64,000 nucleotides of DNA from RSA9 sp036381195 (GTDB taxonomy: Bacteria; Gemmatimonadota; Gemmatimonadetes; Longimicrobiales; RSA9), in the NCBI GenBank assembly GCA_036381195.1, contig DASVDH010000012.1, positions 1 through 64,000 of the forward strand, written 5' to 3'. This document shows positions 35,859 to 45,317 of this stretch, in pieces; the stretch's first letter is position 1; each line of letters begins with the position of its first letter. The translations under genes were made by a program, and so were the position numbers. Below the pieces are notes generated by a model that was given only the letters and a program-made list of their open reading frames with translations, made no database searches and was not told the DNA's origin.

Positions 35859-37193
35859 TCAGAGGATCCGGTCGTAGAGGTTCGCGGCCGCCCGCTCGAG
35901 CTCCCGCCACACCGCGGGGCCGTCCGCTGTTTGCAGCCGGCGCTGCTGGACGATCCAGCGGCCGGCGATCATGACGTCCGTCACGTCCTGTCCAGTGGCC
36001 GCGTACACCAGATTGGCCGCGACGTTCGAAAAGCCATCCCGGTGCACCAGCGGCTGGAGGCGCGGGTTGTCCGTTTCGACGAGGATCAGGTCCGCGGACG
36101 CGCCCTCCGCGATGATGCCGAATTCGCCCTCGCCGCCCAGCGCGCGCGCGCCGTTGCGCGTGGCCATGCGCAGGATCTGCTCGGCAGGCGCCGCGTTCGC
36201 CCCGTAGCGCAGCTTCTGCACGAGCCCGAGCTGGCGCATCTCGAGGAACAGGTCGTTCGAGTTGTTGCAGACCGCCGTGTCGGTGCCGAGCGCGACGACG
36301 ACCCCGTGCGCCAGGTACTCCGCCACGGGTGCGATCCCGTCCGACAGCTTCATCTCCGCGGCCGGCGAGCTGATCACCGCCGGGCCTCGCCGGGCGAGGA
36401 GCTGCTGCTCTTCCTCGTCCACGTACAGGGCGTGGGAGAGCAGCAGGCGGGGCGAGAGCAGGCCGTAGCGTTCGAGCAGGCGGATCGTGGTCGTGCCGAA
36501 CCGCTCCCGGACCAGCCGGATGCGGTGCTCGGTCTCCGCCGCGTGCATGATGATGCGTTCGCCGCGCTCGTGCGCGCGGGCCGCGGCCTCCAGCTCGGCC
36601 GCCGTCAGCGCCTCTTCCGCGTGCAGCCGGTAGATGCGCGCCGCACCCGCCACCGGCGGAGCGGGCGCGAAGTGCACGTCCCGGACCGTGACCCAGCCGC
36701 GCAGCCCGATCGCCGCCATCTCTTCGGCCGTCACCTCGTCGGCGCCCACGGTCACGCCGTAGGCGGCCACGCACGTCGTGCCCGTCAGCACGCAGTCCGC
36801 CAGCGCGGCGCGGATGCCGGCACGCTGGATCCACTGCCCCTCGGGCGAAGAGAGTAGCGCCAGCGCAGCGTCGAAGTGCTCCGCGTCGTCCCAGTCGTGG
36901 AGGTTCAGCTCCTCGACCACGCCCTTGAGCACGTGCAGCTCGGGATGCAGGTGCGCGTTGACCAGCCCCGGCATGAGGACGCGGCCCGCGCAGTCCCGCC
37001 GCTCCGCGCGCGGGAAGCGGCGGCGCAGCTCGTCCGCGGGGCCGACCGCCGCGATGCGGCCGTCTTCGACCGCGACGGAGAGGGCACCCGCGGTGCCGTC
37101 GTCGTCCATTGTGAGGACCAGCGCCCCCTCCAGCAGCAGCGGCCGTGCCGGCGCGTCCCGCCCGGCCGTGCCGGCCCGGGCCGCGGCGCTCAC
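35859..37193 (-). CDS. Metal-dependent amidohydrolase (SsnA/cytosine deaminase-like)
   Basis: 444 residues from the GTG that overlaps the upstream stop as GTGA. Amidohydrolase superfamily ligands: HLH in VNAHLHPE, the histidine in IIMHAAETEH, SHALY and the aspartate in ALGTDTAVCNNSND. Similarity is to chlorohydrolase/guanine-deaminase-type enzymes that hydrolyse or deaminate N-heterocycles. It is encoded between another amidohydrolase and lon, so a catabolic pair is possible. The substrate is not predictable. Confidence 0.88.
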   Translation of the reverse strand: MSAAARAGTAGRDAPARPLLLEGALVLTMDDDGTAGALSVAVEDGRIAAVGPADELRRRFPRAERRDCAGRVLMPGLVNAHLHPELHVLKGVVEELNLHDWDDAEHFDAALALLSSPEGQWIQRAGIRAALADCVLTGTTCVAAYGVTVGADEVTAEEMAAIGLRGWVTVRDVHFAPAPPVAGAARIYRLHAEEALTAAELEAAARAHERGERIIMHAAETEHRIRLVRERFGTTTIRLLERYGLLSPRLLLSHALYVDEEEQQLLARRGPAVISSPAAEMKLSDGIAPVAEYLAHGVVVALGTDTAVCNNSNDLFLEMRQLGLVQKLRYGANAAPAEQILRMATRNGARALGGEGEFGIIAEGASADLILVETDNPRLQPLVHRDGFSNVAANLVYAATGQDVTDVMIAGRWIVQQRRLQTADGPAVWRELERAAANLYDRIL

Positions 37194-38053
37194 GCGGCGC
37201 CTCCCGATGCGCCGGCTGCGCCGTCGCGCTCGACGCCGAGCAAGCGGGCCGCGTTGCGGTAGAGGATGCGATCCAGCGCGTCGGCGTCGAGGCCGAGCCC
37301 GGCGATGGCGCGGACGTTGTGCGAGACGCTCTTGGGCATGGCAGGCCAGTCGCTGCCGAACACGACCTTGTCCGCCAGCCGCTCGAGCCGGGGAAAGTGC
37401 TCGAGCAGCCGCCCGGGGACGAGGCCCGCCACGTCGATGTAGACGTTGGCGTGGACGGTCGCGAGCGTCGCGCACGCCTCGTACCAGAAGCCGCGGCCGC
37501 CGTGCGCCATGACGATCGGCAGGTCCGGGAAGTCCACCGCGACGTCATCCAGGCGCAGCGGGTCGCAGTACCTGAGCCGCGTGCCGGGGATGACCGAAGT
37601 GCCGATGTGCACGAGCACCGGCAGCCGGTGCTCCTGGCACACCTCGTAGACCGGGTAGAGCCGCGGGTCGTCCAGGTAGAAGAACTGGTAGGAGGGGTAC
37701 AGCTTCAGTCCCCGGAGCGGCGCGTCCGCCAGCCAGCCGCGCAGCAGGCGGGCGGGCTGCGGGTCGGTGTTCGGGTTGACGCAGGCGAACGGCAGGAAGA
37801 AGCCGCCCGCCTCGTGGCACAGCGCGATGACGGTCTCCGTCCGCACGACGCCGGACGTGGCGGGGCAGTGCTCCGCCAGCAGCACCGCGCGCTCGACCCC
37901 CTCGGCGCGGAGCAGCTCCGCAGCGAAGCGCACGTCCGACAGCCGGTCGCCGTGCTGCCGGACCGCGGGTGAGATGCGCTCGATGTACTCCCGGTTGGCG
38001 GCGGTGAAGTCCTGTGGTCGCCAGGGATGGGTGTGGAAGTCAATGACTCGCAT
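37190..38053 (-). CDS. Amidohydrolase 2 (ACMSD-like) family protein
   Basis: 287 residues from ATG. IDFHTHPW is the opening HxH metal site; LPVLVHIGT, IVMAHGG and VVFGSDWPAMPK add the later ligands, including the Asp. This family includes aminocarboxymuconate semialdehyde decarboxylase and related C-C or C-O lyases/hydrolases. The gene overlaps DUF1499 upstream by 14 bases and the second amidohydrolase downstream by 4, so all are co-translated. The reaction is unknown. Confidence 0.9.
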   Translation of the reverse strand: MRVIDFHTHPWRPQDFTAANREYIERISPAVRQHGDRLSDVRFAAELLRAEGVERAVLLAEHCPATSGVVRTETVIALCHEAGGFFLPFACVNPNTDPQPARLLRGWLADAPLRGLKLYPSYQFFYLDDPRLYPVYEVCQEHRLPVLVHIGTSVIPGTRLRYCDPLRLDDVAVDFPDLPIVMAHGGRGFWYEACATLATVHANVYIDVAGLVPGRLLEHFPRLERLADKVVFGSDWPAMPKSVSHNVRAIAGLGLDADALDRILYRNAARLLGVERDGAAGASGGAA

Positions 38054-38507
38054 GGCGGCGGTCGGCGGGGGGCGGGCGGCGGGCCGCCTGGCCGGCCAGC
38101 CGGGACGTGCCCGACCGGCCGGCGGCCAGCTCCTCGTCCAGCGCCGCGAAGAAGCGGCGCAGCCGGCGTGCGTTCGCGCCGAAGTCGCCGCGCGACCCTC
38201 GGGAGGAGGCGCGCGCGTCCACGCGGGTCTGGCCGTCGCTGTCGAGGGTGATGCGGGCGACGAAGTCGTCCACCGTGCGGAACAGCGTGCCGCGGATCTC
38301 CGCGCGGATCACCCCGTCGTAGTCATCGGCGTCCACGAGCGTCCAGCCACGCAGGCGGCCGCTGGCGAGGCGCAGCGCGGCGCGCCAGACCTGGTCGTAG
38401 GGGATGCCGTAGGTCCGGCCGCGCAGATCGGGGTCCGCCGCCGTCGGCGAGGTCACCGCGATGTTGCGCGTCAGGCCGTCGCGCACGCGCTGCCGCCAGT
38501 CGCTCAT
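38040..38507 (-). CDS. DUF1499 family protein
   Basis: 155 residues from ATG. The C-terminal two thirds carry the DUF1499 pattern: TLVDADDYDGVIRAEIRGTL, FRTVDDFVARI, then VDARASSRGSRGDFGANARR. No signal peptide or membrane span is visible. The family has no established function. The start codon overlaps the stop of the SIMPL gene (ATGA), indicating coupled translation. Confidence 0.8.
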   Translation of the reverse strand: MSDWRQRVRDGLTRNIAVTSPTAADPDLRGRTYGIPYDQVWRAALRLASGRLRGWTLVDADDYDGVIRAEIRGTLFRTVDDFVARITLDSDGQTRVDARASSRGSRGDFGANARRLRRFFAALDEELAAGRSGTSRLAGQAARRPPPADRRHASH

Positions 38508-39283
38508 TGCGGTAGGAGCCGGTAGACGGCGGTGACGGTCGCCTCGACGCGCAGCGTGCCGGGCTCGATCGGAGTCGTCCTCGCCGCCACCGCTTCCATG
38601 CGGTCCATCATCAGCGGGATGGGCGGCGGGATCATGCCCGTGCTGCTGATGCTGAGGACGGGCCCGAGGCCCTGGCCGAGCGCGCGGGCGAGCACCTCGG
38701 CCTCCGCGCGGGCGCGGTCGACGGCCATGGCCAGCGCCTCGTGCCGGGCAGCGTGCGGGTCTCGCAACTGGAAGTGCAGGCCGGTGACGCGGTTGGCGCC
38801 CGCGGCGAGGGCGGCGTCGATGACCTCGCCGACGCGCTCGACGTCGTCCACCGTGACCCGGACCATGTTCATGGCGCGGTAGCCGACGATGCGGGGCTCC
38901 TCAGGGCCGGCCCGGGGCTCGTTGCGCGCGTACTCGGGATGCAACTGGTACGAGGCCGTACGCACGCGGTCTTCGCCGAGGCCGAGGCGCCGCAGCGCCG
39001 CGATCAACCGCTCCATGGTCTGCGCGTTCGACTCCGCGGCCGCCTGGGCGGTCGGCGCGGTGCTCTCGACGGCCAGCAGGATCACGGCCTGGTCCGGTGT
39101 CCGGTCCACGGCGCCCGTCCCGGTCACGGTGATGGTGCGCTCCCGCGCGGGCGGGGCGGTCTCGGGCTGCTGCGCGCGGGCAGCGCACGCGGGCAGCAGC
39201 AGGGCCGCGGCGATCGCCGGGATCGCGGCGAGGGCGGCTGGGGCCCGGTCACGGCGGTGGGCCATCGGTGTCGTGATCCGCAT
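38504..39283 (-). CDS. SIMPL (DUF541) domain periplasmic protein
   Basis: 259 residues; ATG chosen because GGAGGAAGACAGG lies directly before it and a signal peptide follows. The N-terminal hydrophobic stretch ends LLLPACAARAQ. This could be a lipoprotein (PAC) or signal peptidase I site. The SIMPL domain starts at ITVTGTGAVDRTPDQAVI and includes TASYQLHPEY, GYRAMNMVRVTVDD and RVTGLHFQLRD. The family is linked to oxidative-stress and cell-envelope functions without a known mechanism. It is the first gene of the minus-strand operon that runs to lon. Confidence 0.9.
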   Translation of the reverse strand: MRITTPMAHRRDRAPAALAAIPAIAAALLLPACAARAQQPETAPPARERTITVTGTGAVDRTPDQAVILLAVESTAPTAQAAAESNAQTMERLIAALRRLGLGEDRVRTASYQLHPEYARNEPRAGPEEPRIVGYRAMNMVRVTVDDVERVGEVIDAALAAGANRVTGLHFQLRDPHAARHEALAMAVDRARAEAEVLARALGQGLGPVLSISSTGMIPPPIPLMMDRMEAVAARTTPIEPGTLRVEATVTAVYRLLPQ

Positions 39284-39457
39284 CCTGTCTTCCTCCCTCC
39301 GGCGCGGGCCGGATCGGTACGATGAACATAGAGAAATCGGCGCTCGCGCGCGAGGCATCCGGGGCGGGGCGGGGTGCACCCGCGCCGGGCGGCGCGATTG
39401 ACGCCGCCCTGGCCGCGCCTCTATCTTCGCGCGGCCCCACCCGCCGAGGAGCGTCGC

Positions 39458-39889
39458 GTGCGCACACAGAGGACGTCTTTCGGCTACGTTCTTGCACTCG
39501 AGCCCGGCGACGAGCTGATCCGGAGCCTCATCGCGTTCGCGCGCAACGAGGACGTGGACGGGGCCGCGCTCACCGGCCTCGGCTCCGTGCGCGGCGTCGA
39601 GCTGGGCTTCTATCATCTCGACCGGCAGGAGTACGGCCGCCTCCACCTCGACGAGCCGCTGGAGGTCTGCGCGCTCGCCGGGAACCTCGCACTGCTGGAT
39701 GGCGAGCCGTTCCCGCACGTGCACGGCATCTTCGGCCGGCCGGACGGCTCGACGCTGGGCGGGCACGTCTTCGAGGCGGTCTGCTCCGTCACTCTCGAGC
39801 TCGCCGTCCATACGGCTGCCAGGCCGCTCCTGCGCGGACCCGTCGCCTACTGCAACCTGAAGCTGCTCCAACTGGAGAGCCATCCGTGA
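39458..39889 (+). CDS. PPC/DUF296 domain protein
   Basis: 143 residues from GTG with CGAGGAG upstream. PPC-domain features: a beta core with TGLGSVRGVELGFYHLD, the metal-binding HVHGIFGRPDG, and GGHVFEAVCSVTLEL. In plants the domain follows AT-hooks; stand-alone bacterial forms are trimeric with unknown role, some with a DNA-binding link. The stop overlaps the nucleotidyltransferase start as GTGA. It is divergent from the SIMPL operon. Confidence 0.87.
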   Translation: MRTQRTSFGYVLALEPGDELIRSLIAFARNEDVDGAALTGLGSVRGVELGFYHLDRQEYGRLHLDEPLEVCALAGNLALLDGEPFPHVHGIFGRPDGSTLGGHVFEAVCSVTLELAVHTAARPLLRGPVAYCNLKLLQLESHP

Positions 39890-40884
39890 AAGTGGTGATT
39901 CCGCTGGCCGGGAAGGGGACGCGGCTGCGCCCCCACACCTATCTCACGCCGAAGCCGCTGCTCGAGGTGGGCGGCAAGCCGGTGATGAGCTACATCCTGG
40001 ACGAGCTGGAGACGCTGGGTGTCCAGGAGATCGTCTTCATTACCGGATACCTGGGCGAGAAGGTCCAGGAATACATGGCCGCGAGCTACCCCCGCTTCCG
40101 GGCGCACTACGTGGAGCAGGTCGAGCTGAACGGCACGGCCGGCGCGGTGAAGCTGGCGCAGCCGTTCATCGACGAGGACCTGCTCATCATCTTCGTGGAC
40201 ACGCTGTTCGATGCGGATCTCGGCCTGATCCGGCGCGAGGGGCCGGAGGTGGCGGGGATCATCTGGGCGAAGGAGGTGGAGGATTACCAGCGCTACGGCG
40301 TGATCGTGGCGGACGAGCAGGGCTTCATGCAGCGCATCGTGGAGAAGCCCCGGGAGCCGGTCTCGAAGCTCGCCAACATCGGGTTGTATTACATCCGCGA
40401 CTGGCAGCTCTTCTTCGAGGGCGTGGATCACACGCTGGCTTCGCCCCCGGGGCCGAGCGGCGAGTACTACATCACCGATGCGTTCCAGTACATGATCGAC
40501 CACGGCGCGCGGATCCGCACGGCCGAGGTGGCCGGCTGGTACGACTGCGGCCAGGTCGGCACGCTGCTGGAGACGAACCGGCACCTGCTGGAAGCGGGCC
40601 GCGCGCGCGCGCCGGAGGGCGGGCGGAACGTGCGCGTGCACCCGCCCGTGCGGGTCGAGGAGGGCGCGGTGCTGGAGGACGTGGAACTGGGCCCCAACGT
40701 CACGGTCGGCGCGGGTGCGGTGCTGCGCCGCTCGAGCGTGCGGGACGCGATCATCGGCGCCGAGGCCCGCATCGAGGATGCGCGGCTGCACGACTCGTTG
40801 CTCGGGAAGAGGGTCGTCGTGCGGGGAGTGAACGGGTCGGTCAGCGTGTGCGACGACTCGGAGATCCTGGGGGACGGAGCGTAG
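39886..40884 (+). CDS. Sugar-phosphate nucleotidyltransferase
   Basis: 332 residues from the overlapping GTG. N-terminal NTP-transferase domain: VIPLAGKGTRLRPHTYLTPK is the signature loop with the catalytic Arg/Lys; KPLLEVGGKPVMSYIL and the metal Asp in IIFVDTLFD follow. After residue ~240 come hexapeptide repeats (VEEGAVLEDVELGPNVTVGA) forming a left-handed helix. The family makes NDP-glucose or GDP-mannose. It may supply nucleotide sugars to the epimerase/glycosyltransferase operon at 16-25 kb, although it is encoded 15 kb away. Confidence 0.9.
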   Translation: MKVVIPLAGKGTRLRPHTYLTPKPLLEVGGKPVMSYILDELETLGVQEIVFITGYLGEKVQEYMAASYPRFRAHYVEQVELNGTAGAVKLAQPFIDEDLLIIFVDTLFDADLGLIRREGPEVAGIIWAKEVEDYQRYGVIVADEQGFMQRIVEKPREPVSKLANIGLYYIRDWQLFFEGVDHTLASPPGPSGEYYITDAFQYMIDHGARIRTAEVAGWYDCGQVGTLLETNRHLLEAGRARAPEGGRNVRVHPPVRVEEGAVLEDVELGPNVTVGAGAVLRRSSVRDAIIGAEARIEDARLHDSLLGKRVVVRGVNGSVSVCDDSEILGDGA

Positions 40885-40947
40885 CGGCCGCCCGCGCGCG
40901 CCGGCGGCTCGCGCCGTCCGCGGGCGTTGCGCCCGGGGCGGCCGCGC

Positions 40948-42165
40948 TCAGGGGGCGAGGCCCGCCACCGCCAGCACGGTCAGCAGCGCCCGCTCCAGCC
41001 CCTCGACGCCGTTCTCGTTGGAGTACCACTCGTTCAGCGTATGCATGCCGTCGGACTCGCCGCCCGCGCCCATGGCGATGGCCGGGATGCCGAGCGCGAT
41101 GGGCACGTTCGCGTCCGTCGAGGAAGCGACCAGCTCCGGCGTGTGGCCGATGAACCGGGTGGCCGCGCGCGCCGCCCGCACCAGTGCGGCGTCCGGCGGC
41201 GTCTCGCCCGTGGGCCGGTCCCCGATCACCTCGAGCCCGAGCGTCAGCGCGCGCGTGCCCCGGCGGCGGCTGCGGTTGGCCTCGACGACGGCGGCGCGCA
41301 GCGCTTCCTCCGCGGAGCGTTCTAGCCGGCGCAACGCCGCCGGGTCCTCGCTGCGCAGGTCCAGCTCGCACCAAGCGCGGTCGGGGATCACGTTGACGCC
41401 GGTGCCGCCCGCGATGCGGCCGACGGTGAGGGCGCTGCGGGGCTGGGCCGGCAGCTCGAGGTGGACGAGCCGCGCGATGGCGAGGGCGAGCGCGTGCACG
41501 GGGTTGGCCATGCCCCAGTCCGCCCAGGAGTGGCCGCCGGGCCCGCTCACCGTGGCGCGCAGGCGCCGGGAGCCCAGGGCGCGATGCACGATGCGGCGGC
41601 AGCCCGTCCCATCCAGCGAGATGAAGGCGGCAGCGCGCCGCCAGGGCGAGCCGTCGCGGAACAGGTGCTTCACGCCGCGCAGGTCGCCCGCCCCCTCCTC
41701 GCCCACCGTCGCGACGAAGACGATGGGGGCGCGCGTGCGGACGCCCGCGCGCACGAGCGCGCGCGCGATCGCGAGGATCGCGGCGAGGCCGCGCGCGTCA
41801 TCCGCGATGCCGGGCGCATACAGCTTCGCCCCGTTGCGGCGCACCGTCAGGTCCGTGCCCTCCGGGAACACGGTGTCCAGGTGGGCGGAAAGCAGCACGG
41901 GTGCAGCGCCGTCCCCGGCGCCGGGGAGGCGCGCCAGCGCGTTGCCGGCGCCATCCAGTGTCGGGTCGAGCAGGCCGATCTCGCCGAACCGCTCGAGCAC
42001 GCGGCGGGCCCGTGCGCCCTCGCCGAACGGCGGCGCCGGGATGGCGACCAGCTCGGTCAGGTCCGCCAGCGTCTCCTCGTCCGTCTGGCGCAGGAGTTGC
42101 CTCGCGCGCGCGACGGCGGCTCGGCGCGCCAGGCGTTCGATGTCGGCTGCGGTATCGGGCACCAT
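40948..42165 (-). CDS. M20 family metallopeptidase/deacylase
   Basis: 405 residues from ATG. M20 signatures: the metal-binding SAHLDTVFPEG, ADDARGL (bridging Asp) and GEEGAGDLRG (catalytic Glu plus ligand). The dimerisation insert starts near GPGGHSWADWG, and the last ligand is in DGMHTLNEWY. Family members include dipeptidases, tripeptidases and N-acyl-amino acid deacylases. A deacylase would complete the D-amino-acid salvage route encoded at 1-3.6 kb, but position gives no direct support. It is convergent with the nucleotidyltransferase gene. Confidence 0.9.
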   Translation of the reverse strand: MVPDTAADIERLARRAAVARARQLLRQTDEETLADLTELVAIPAPPFGEGARARRVLERFGEIGLLDPTLDGAGNALARLPGAGDGAAPVLLSAHLDTVFPEGTDLTVRRNGAKLYAPGIADDARGLAAILAIARALVRAGVRTRAPIVFVATVGEEGAGDLRGVKHLFRDGSPWRRAAAFISLDGTGCRRIVHRALGSRRLRATVSGPGGHSWADWGMANPVHALALAIARLVHLELPAQPRSALTVGRIAGGTGVNVIPDRAWCELDLRSEDPAALRRLERSAEEALRAAVVEANRSRRRGTRALTLGLEVIGDRPTGETPPDAALVRAARAATRFIGHTPELVASSTDANVPIALGIPAIAMGAGGESDGMHTLNEWYSNENGVEGLERALLTVLAVAGLAP

Positions 42166-42292
42166 GCGCTGTTCGCATCCACGGCGGCCGGGCGTCCGGG
42201 GAGCGGCCCCGACACGCGCCCCGGCGGGCTTCGGTTGACAATAGAAGCGCGCGCGGCGCATCTTGCCAGGGTCGTCACGCCACGAGGGGAAG

Positions 42293-43558
42293 ATGCGGGA
42301 GCAGGAGCTGATCTACGACTGGAACCGGCCGGACGGTGCCGCGCCCGTCGTGCGGGAGGGGCGCGTCGTCGAGCTGGACGACGAGACGCTGCGCGACGGC
42401 CTGCAGGGGCCGTCCGTGCAGGACCCGCCGATCGGGCAGAAGATCGAGCTGCTCCACCTGATGGCGGCGCTGGGGATCCACACGGCGGACATCGGACTGC
42501 CGGGTGCCGGCCCGCGGGCGGTCGCGGACGTGCGCGCGCTGGCGCTGGAGATCGCGCGGGAGCGGCTGCCGATCGGCGCGAATTGCGCGGCCCGGACGGT
42601 GCGCGCGGACGTGGAGCCGATCGCGCGGATCTCGCAGGAGGCCGGGATCCCCATCGAAGCGTGCACCTTCATCGGCTCCTCACCCATCCGCCAGTACGCC
42701 GAGGACTGGACGCTGGACCGGATGCTCCGCGCGACCGAGGACGCGGTCAGCTTCGCGGTGGCCGAGGGGCTGCCCGTCATGTACGTGACCGAGGACACCA
42801 CGCGCGCGCGGCCGGAAACCCTGGTGGCGCTGTATCGCACCGCGATCGAGTGCGGCGCGCGGCGCATCTGCCTGGCGGACACCGTCGGCCATGCCACGCC
42901 CGAGGGCGTGCGCAAGCTCGTGCGGTTCATCCTCGAAGAGGTCGTCCGCCCGAGCGGCGAAGACGTGAAGGTCGACTGGCACGGGCACCGGGACCGCGGG
43001 CTCGCCATCGCGAACACGCTGGCGGCGATCGAGGCGGGTGTGGACCGCGTGCACGGCACGGCCCTCGGCATCGGCGAGCGGGTCGGCAACACGGAGATGG
43101 ACCTGCTGCTGGTCAACTTGAAGCTGCTCGGCCTGCACGACGGCGATCTGTCCCGGCTGCCGGAGTATTGCGAGACCGCATCCCGCGCGACGGGCGTGCC
43201 GATTCCGCCGACCTACCCGGTCTTCGGCGCGGACGCGTTCCGCACCGGCACGGGCGTGCACGCGGCAGCGATCATCAAGGCGCGCGCCAAGGGCGACGAC
43301 TGGCTGGCCGACCGCGTGTACTCCGGCGTGCCTGCCGGCCTCTTCGGCCGCCGGCAGGTCATCGAGGTCAGCCACGTGAGCGGCATGTCCAACGTCAAGT
43401 ACTGGCTGGCGGAGAACGGCTACGACCGGGACGACGAAGGACTGTGCCGCGAGGTCTTCTCCCTCGCGAAGCAGGCGGCGCGCGTGCTGACGGACGAGGA
43501 GCTGCACGCCTGCTGCCAGGCCTACGGCGCGAAGCCGGCCCGCGCGGGCACCGCCTGA
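42293..43558 (+). CDS. HMG-CoA lyase/isopropylmalate synthase-like enzyme
   Basis: 421 residues; ATG with GAGGGGAAG upstream. The TIM-barrel HMGL-like catalytic domain opens with ELDDETLRDGLQGPSVQ (metal Asp, catalytic Arg-Asp) and has VDWHGHRDRGLA (two metal histidines) and VHGTALGIGERVGNTEMD. It is clearly related to LeuA, homocitrate and citramalate synthases. It lacks the ~130-residue LeuA regulatory domain, and the N-terminal motif has Glu-Thr-Leu-Arg-Asp-Gly-Leu-Gln rather than Thr-Thr-Leu-Arg-Asp-Gly-Glu-Gln. The precise acyl acceptor is undetermined. It is followed by the DUF885 gene with one base between stop and start. Confidence 0.87.
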   Translation: MREQELIYDWNRPDGAAPVVREGRVVELDDETLRDGLQGPSVQDPPIGQKIELLHLMAALGIHTADIGLPGAGPRAVADVRALALEIARERLPIGANCAARTVRADVEPIARISQEAGIPIEACTFIGSSPIRQYAEDWTLDRMLRATEDAVSFAVAEGLPVMYVTEDTTRARPETLVALYRTAIECGARRICLADTVGHATPEGVRKLVRFILEEVVRPSGEDVKVDWHGHRDRGLAIANTLAAIEAGVDRVHGTALGIGERVGNTEMDLLLVNLKLLGLHDGDLSRLPEYCETASRATGVPIPPTYPVFGADAFRTGTGVHAAAIIKARAKGDDWLADRVYSGVPAGLFGRRQVIEVSHVSGMSNVKYWLAENGYDRDDEGLCREVFSLAKQAARVLTDEELHACCQAYGAKPARAGTA

Positions 43559-43559
43559 C

Positions 43560-45176
43560 ATGGCCGAGCTCGATCGGCTGCTGGAGGAGTTCTTCGCGTT
43601 CTGGTGGCGAACGCATCCGACCCATGCCACCGCCGTCGGACTGCACGAGTACGATGGCGAGCTCGAACGCTACGATGCCGCGTCCCTGGCCGAACGGGCG
43701 CGGCATCTGCGCGAATACCTGGAGCGGTTCCGGCGCTACGCCCCGCGCACGCCGGCGGAGGCGCTCGATGTCGAGCTGGTGCGCTCCCAGCTCGCGTGGG
43801 AACTGTACGAGCACGAGGAGGTGCGGCTCCTCGAGCGGAACCCGCTGCTTTACGTCGAGGGGCCGCTCAACGCGCTGTACCTCGTTGCGGTGCGCGAGTA
43901 CGCGCCGGCGGAGGAGCGCGCGCGCCGCGCCGCCGAGCGGCTGCGCGCGCTGCCCCGCGTGCTCGAAGAGGCGCGCGAGAACCTGCGGTCCGCGGCGCCG
44001 GTGCTGGTGGAAACGGCGGCGCAGGTCGCGAGGAGCGGGCTCGGCCTCGTCGAGCAGTTGCTGCCGCTGCACCTGGGACGGGCGCTGGAGGACGACGTCG
44101 CCCAGTTCACCGAGTGGGAGAACGCGCGCCGGGGCGCGGAATCCGCGCTCGTCGCGTACGCGCGCTGGCTGGAAGAGGAGCTCGCGCCGCGGGCGACGGG
44201 CGACTTCGCGCTGGGCCGCGTCGCCTTCGAGACGCGCCTGCGCTACGCGCACGGGCTCTCCGACACCGCGGAATCCCTTGCCGCGTACGGCGAGGCGTTG
44301 AAGCGCGAGACCGAGCGGGAGCTGGACGAGATCGCGGCCCGGCTGGACGATCGCCGCCGCGGCTGGCGCGACGTCTACGAGCGGCTCAGGGGGGACCACC
44401 CGCCGGCGGGCGATCTGCTGGCGGCGTACCGGGATGCGGTGACGCGCGCGCGCGCGTTCGTCCTCGAGCGCGGGCTCGCGACGCTGCCGGCGGGCGAGGC
44501 GCTGGATGTCGTCGCGACGCCGGAGTACCTGCGGCCGCTCATCCCCTACGCCGCGTACCAGCCGCCGGCGGCACACGAGACCGAGCAGCGCGGGCTGTTC
44601 TTCGTCACGATCCCGGCGCCGGACGCGGAGGCGATCCTGCGCGAGCATTCGGTGTACGGGATCCCGATCACCGCGCTGCACGAGGCCTACCCCGGCCACC
44701 ACCTCCAGCTCTCGCGCGCCAACCGTGCCGACACGGAGCCGCGGCGCGTGTTCTGGACGCCGGTCTTCGCCGAGGGCTGGGCGCTGTACTGCGAGGAGCT
44801 GATGTGGGAGCAGGGCTTCTACACCGACCCGCGCCAGCGCCTGTTCCAGCTCCGGGACCTGCTGTGGCGCGCCTGCCGGGTGGTCGTGGATGTGGGCCTG
44901 CACGCAGGCGGGTGGCGGCCGGAACGAGCGCGGGAGTATCTGGTCCGCGAGGCCGCACTCGAGCCGCAGAGCGCGGAGGCCGAAGTGCGGCGTTACTGCG
45001 CCGAGGCGACGCAGCCCATGAGCTACGCGGTGGGCAAGCGCGAGATCCTGCGGCTGCGCGAGCTGTATCGCGCCCGCGCGGGAACCGCGTTCCGGCTCGG
45101 CGACTTCCACGATCGGTTGCTGGAGTGGGGCACCGTCCCGCCCTCGCTCATCGCGCGAGTCATGGGGCTGGAGTAG
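43560..45176 (+). CDS. DUF885 family metallopeptidase-like protein
   Basis: 538 residues; ATG right after the preceding stop. A mostly helical protein. The C-terminal half has TALHEAYPGHHLQLSRAN, the zinc-site-like HExxxGHH motif of DUF885, and FAEGWALYCEELM. Many relatives are exported; here no signal peptide is seen, so it should act in the cytosol. Family members are proposed zinc peptidases but the substrate is unknown. It forms an operon with the HMGL-like synthase. Confidence 0.88.
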   Translation: MAELDRLLEEFFAFWWRTHPTHATAVGLHEYDGELERYDAASLAERARHLREYLERFRRYAPRTPAEALDVELVRSQLAWELYEHEEVRLLERNPLLYVEGPLNALYLVAVREYAPAEERARRAAERLRALPRVLEEARENLRSAAPVLVETAAQVARSGLGLVEQLLPLHLGRALEDDVAQFTEWENARRGAESALVAYARWLEEELAPRATGDFALGRVAFETRLRYAHGLSDTAESLAAYGEALKRETERELDEIAARLDDRRRGWRDVYERLRGDHPPAGDLLAAYRDAVTRARAFVLERGLATLPAGEALDVVATPEYLRPLIPYAAYQPPAAHETEQRGLFFVTIPAPDAEAILREHSVYGIPITALHEAYPGHHLQLSRANRADTEPRRVFWTPVFAEGWALYCEELMWEQGFYTDPRQRLFQLRDLLWRACRVVVDVGLHAGGWRPERAREYLVREAALEPQSAEAEVRRYCAEATQPMSYAVGKREILRLRELYRARAGTAFRLGDFHDRLLEWGTVPPSLIARVMGLE

Positions 45177-45317
45177 GGGAGCGGCACGGGCGCCGGCGCC
45201 CCGCCCTCCGCGGAGGCGGGTGGGGATGACGCTTTCGCCCCCTTCCCGGGGTGGTGGGACTGCGGGTGGGGAGCGGGCTCCAGCGCCGGGCGGAGAATCC
45301 TGAGGCAAGGACGGAAT

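Noticed and set aside
39284..39883. N-terminal extension of the SIMPL gene by about 200 residues
   Set aside because: The extension overlaps the divergent PPC-domain gene; the chosen ATG has a strong ribosome site and is followed by a signal peptide.
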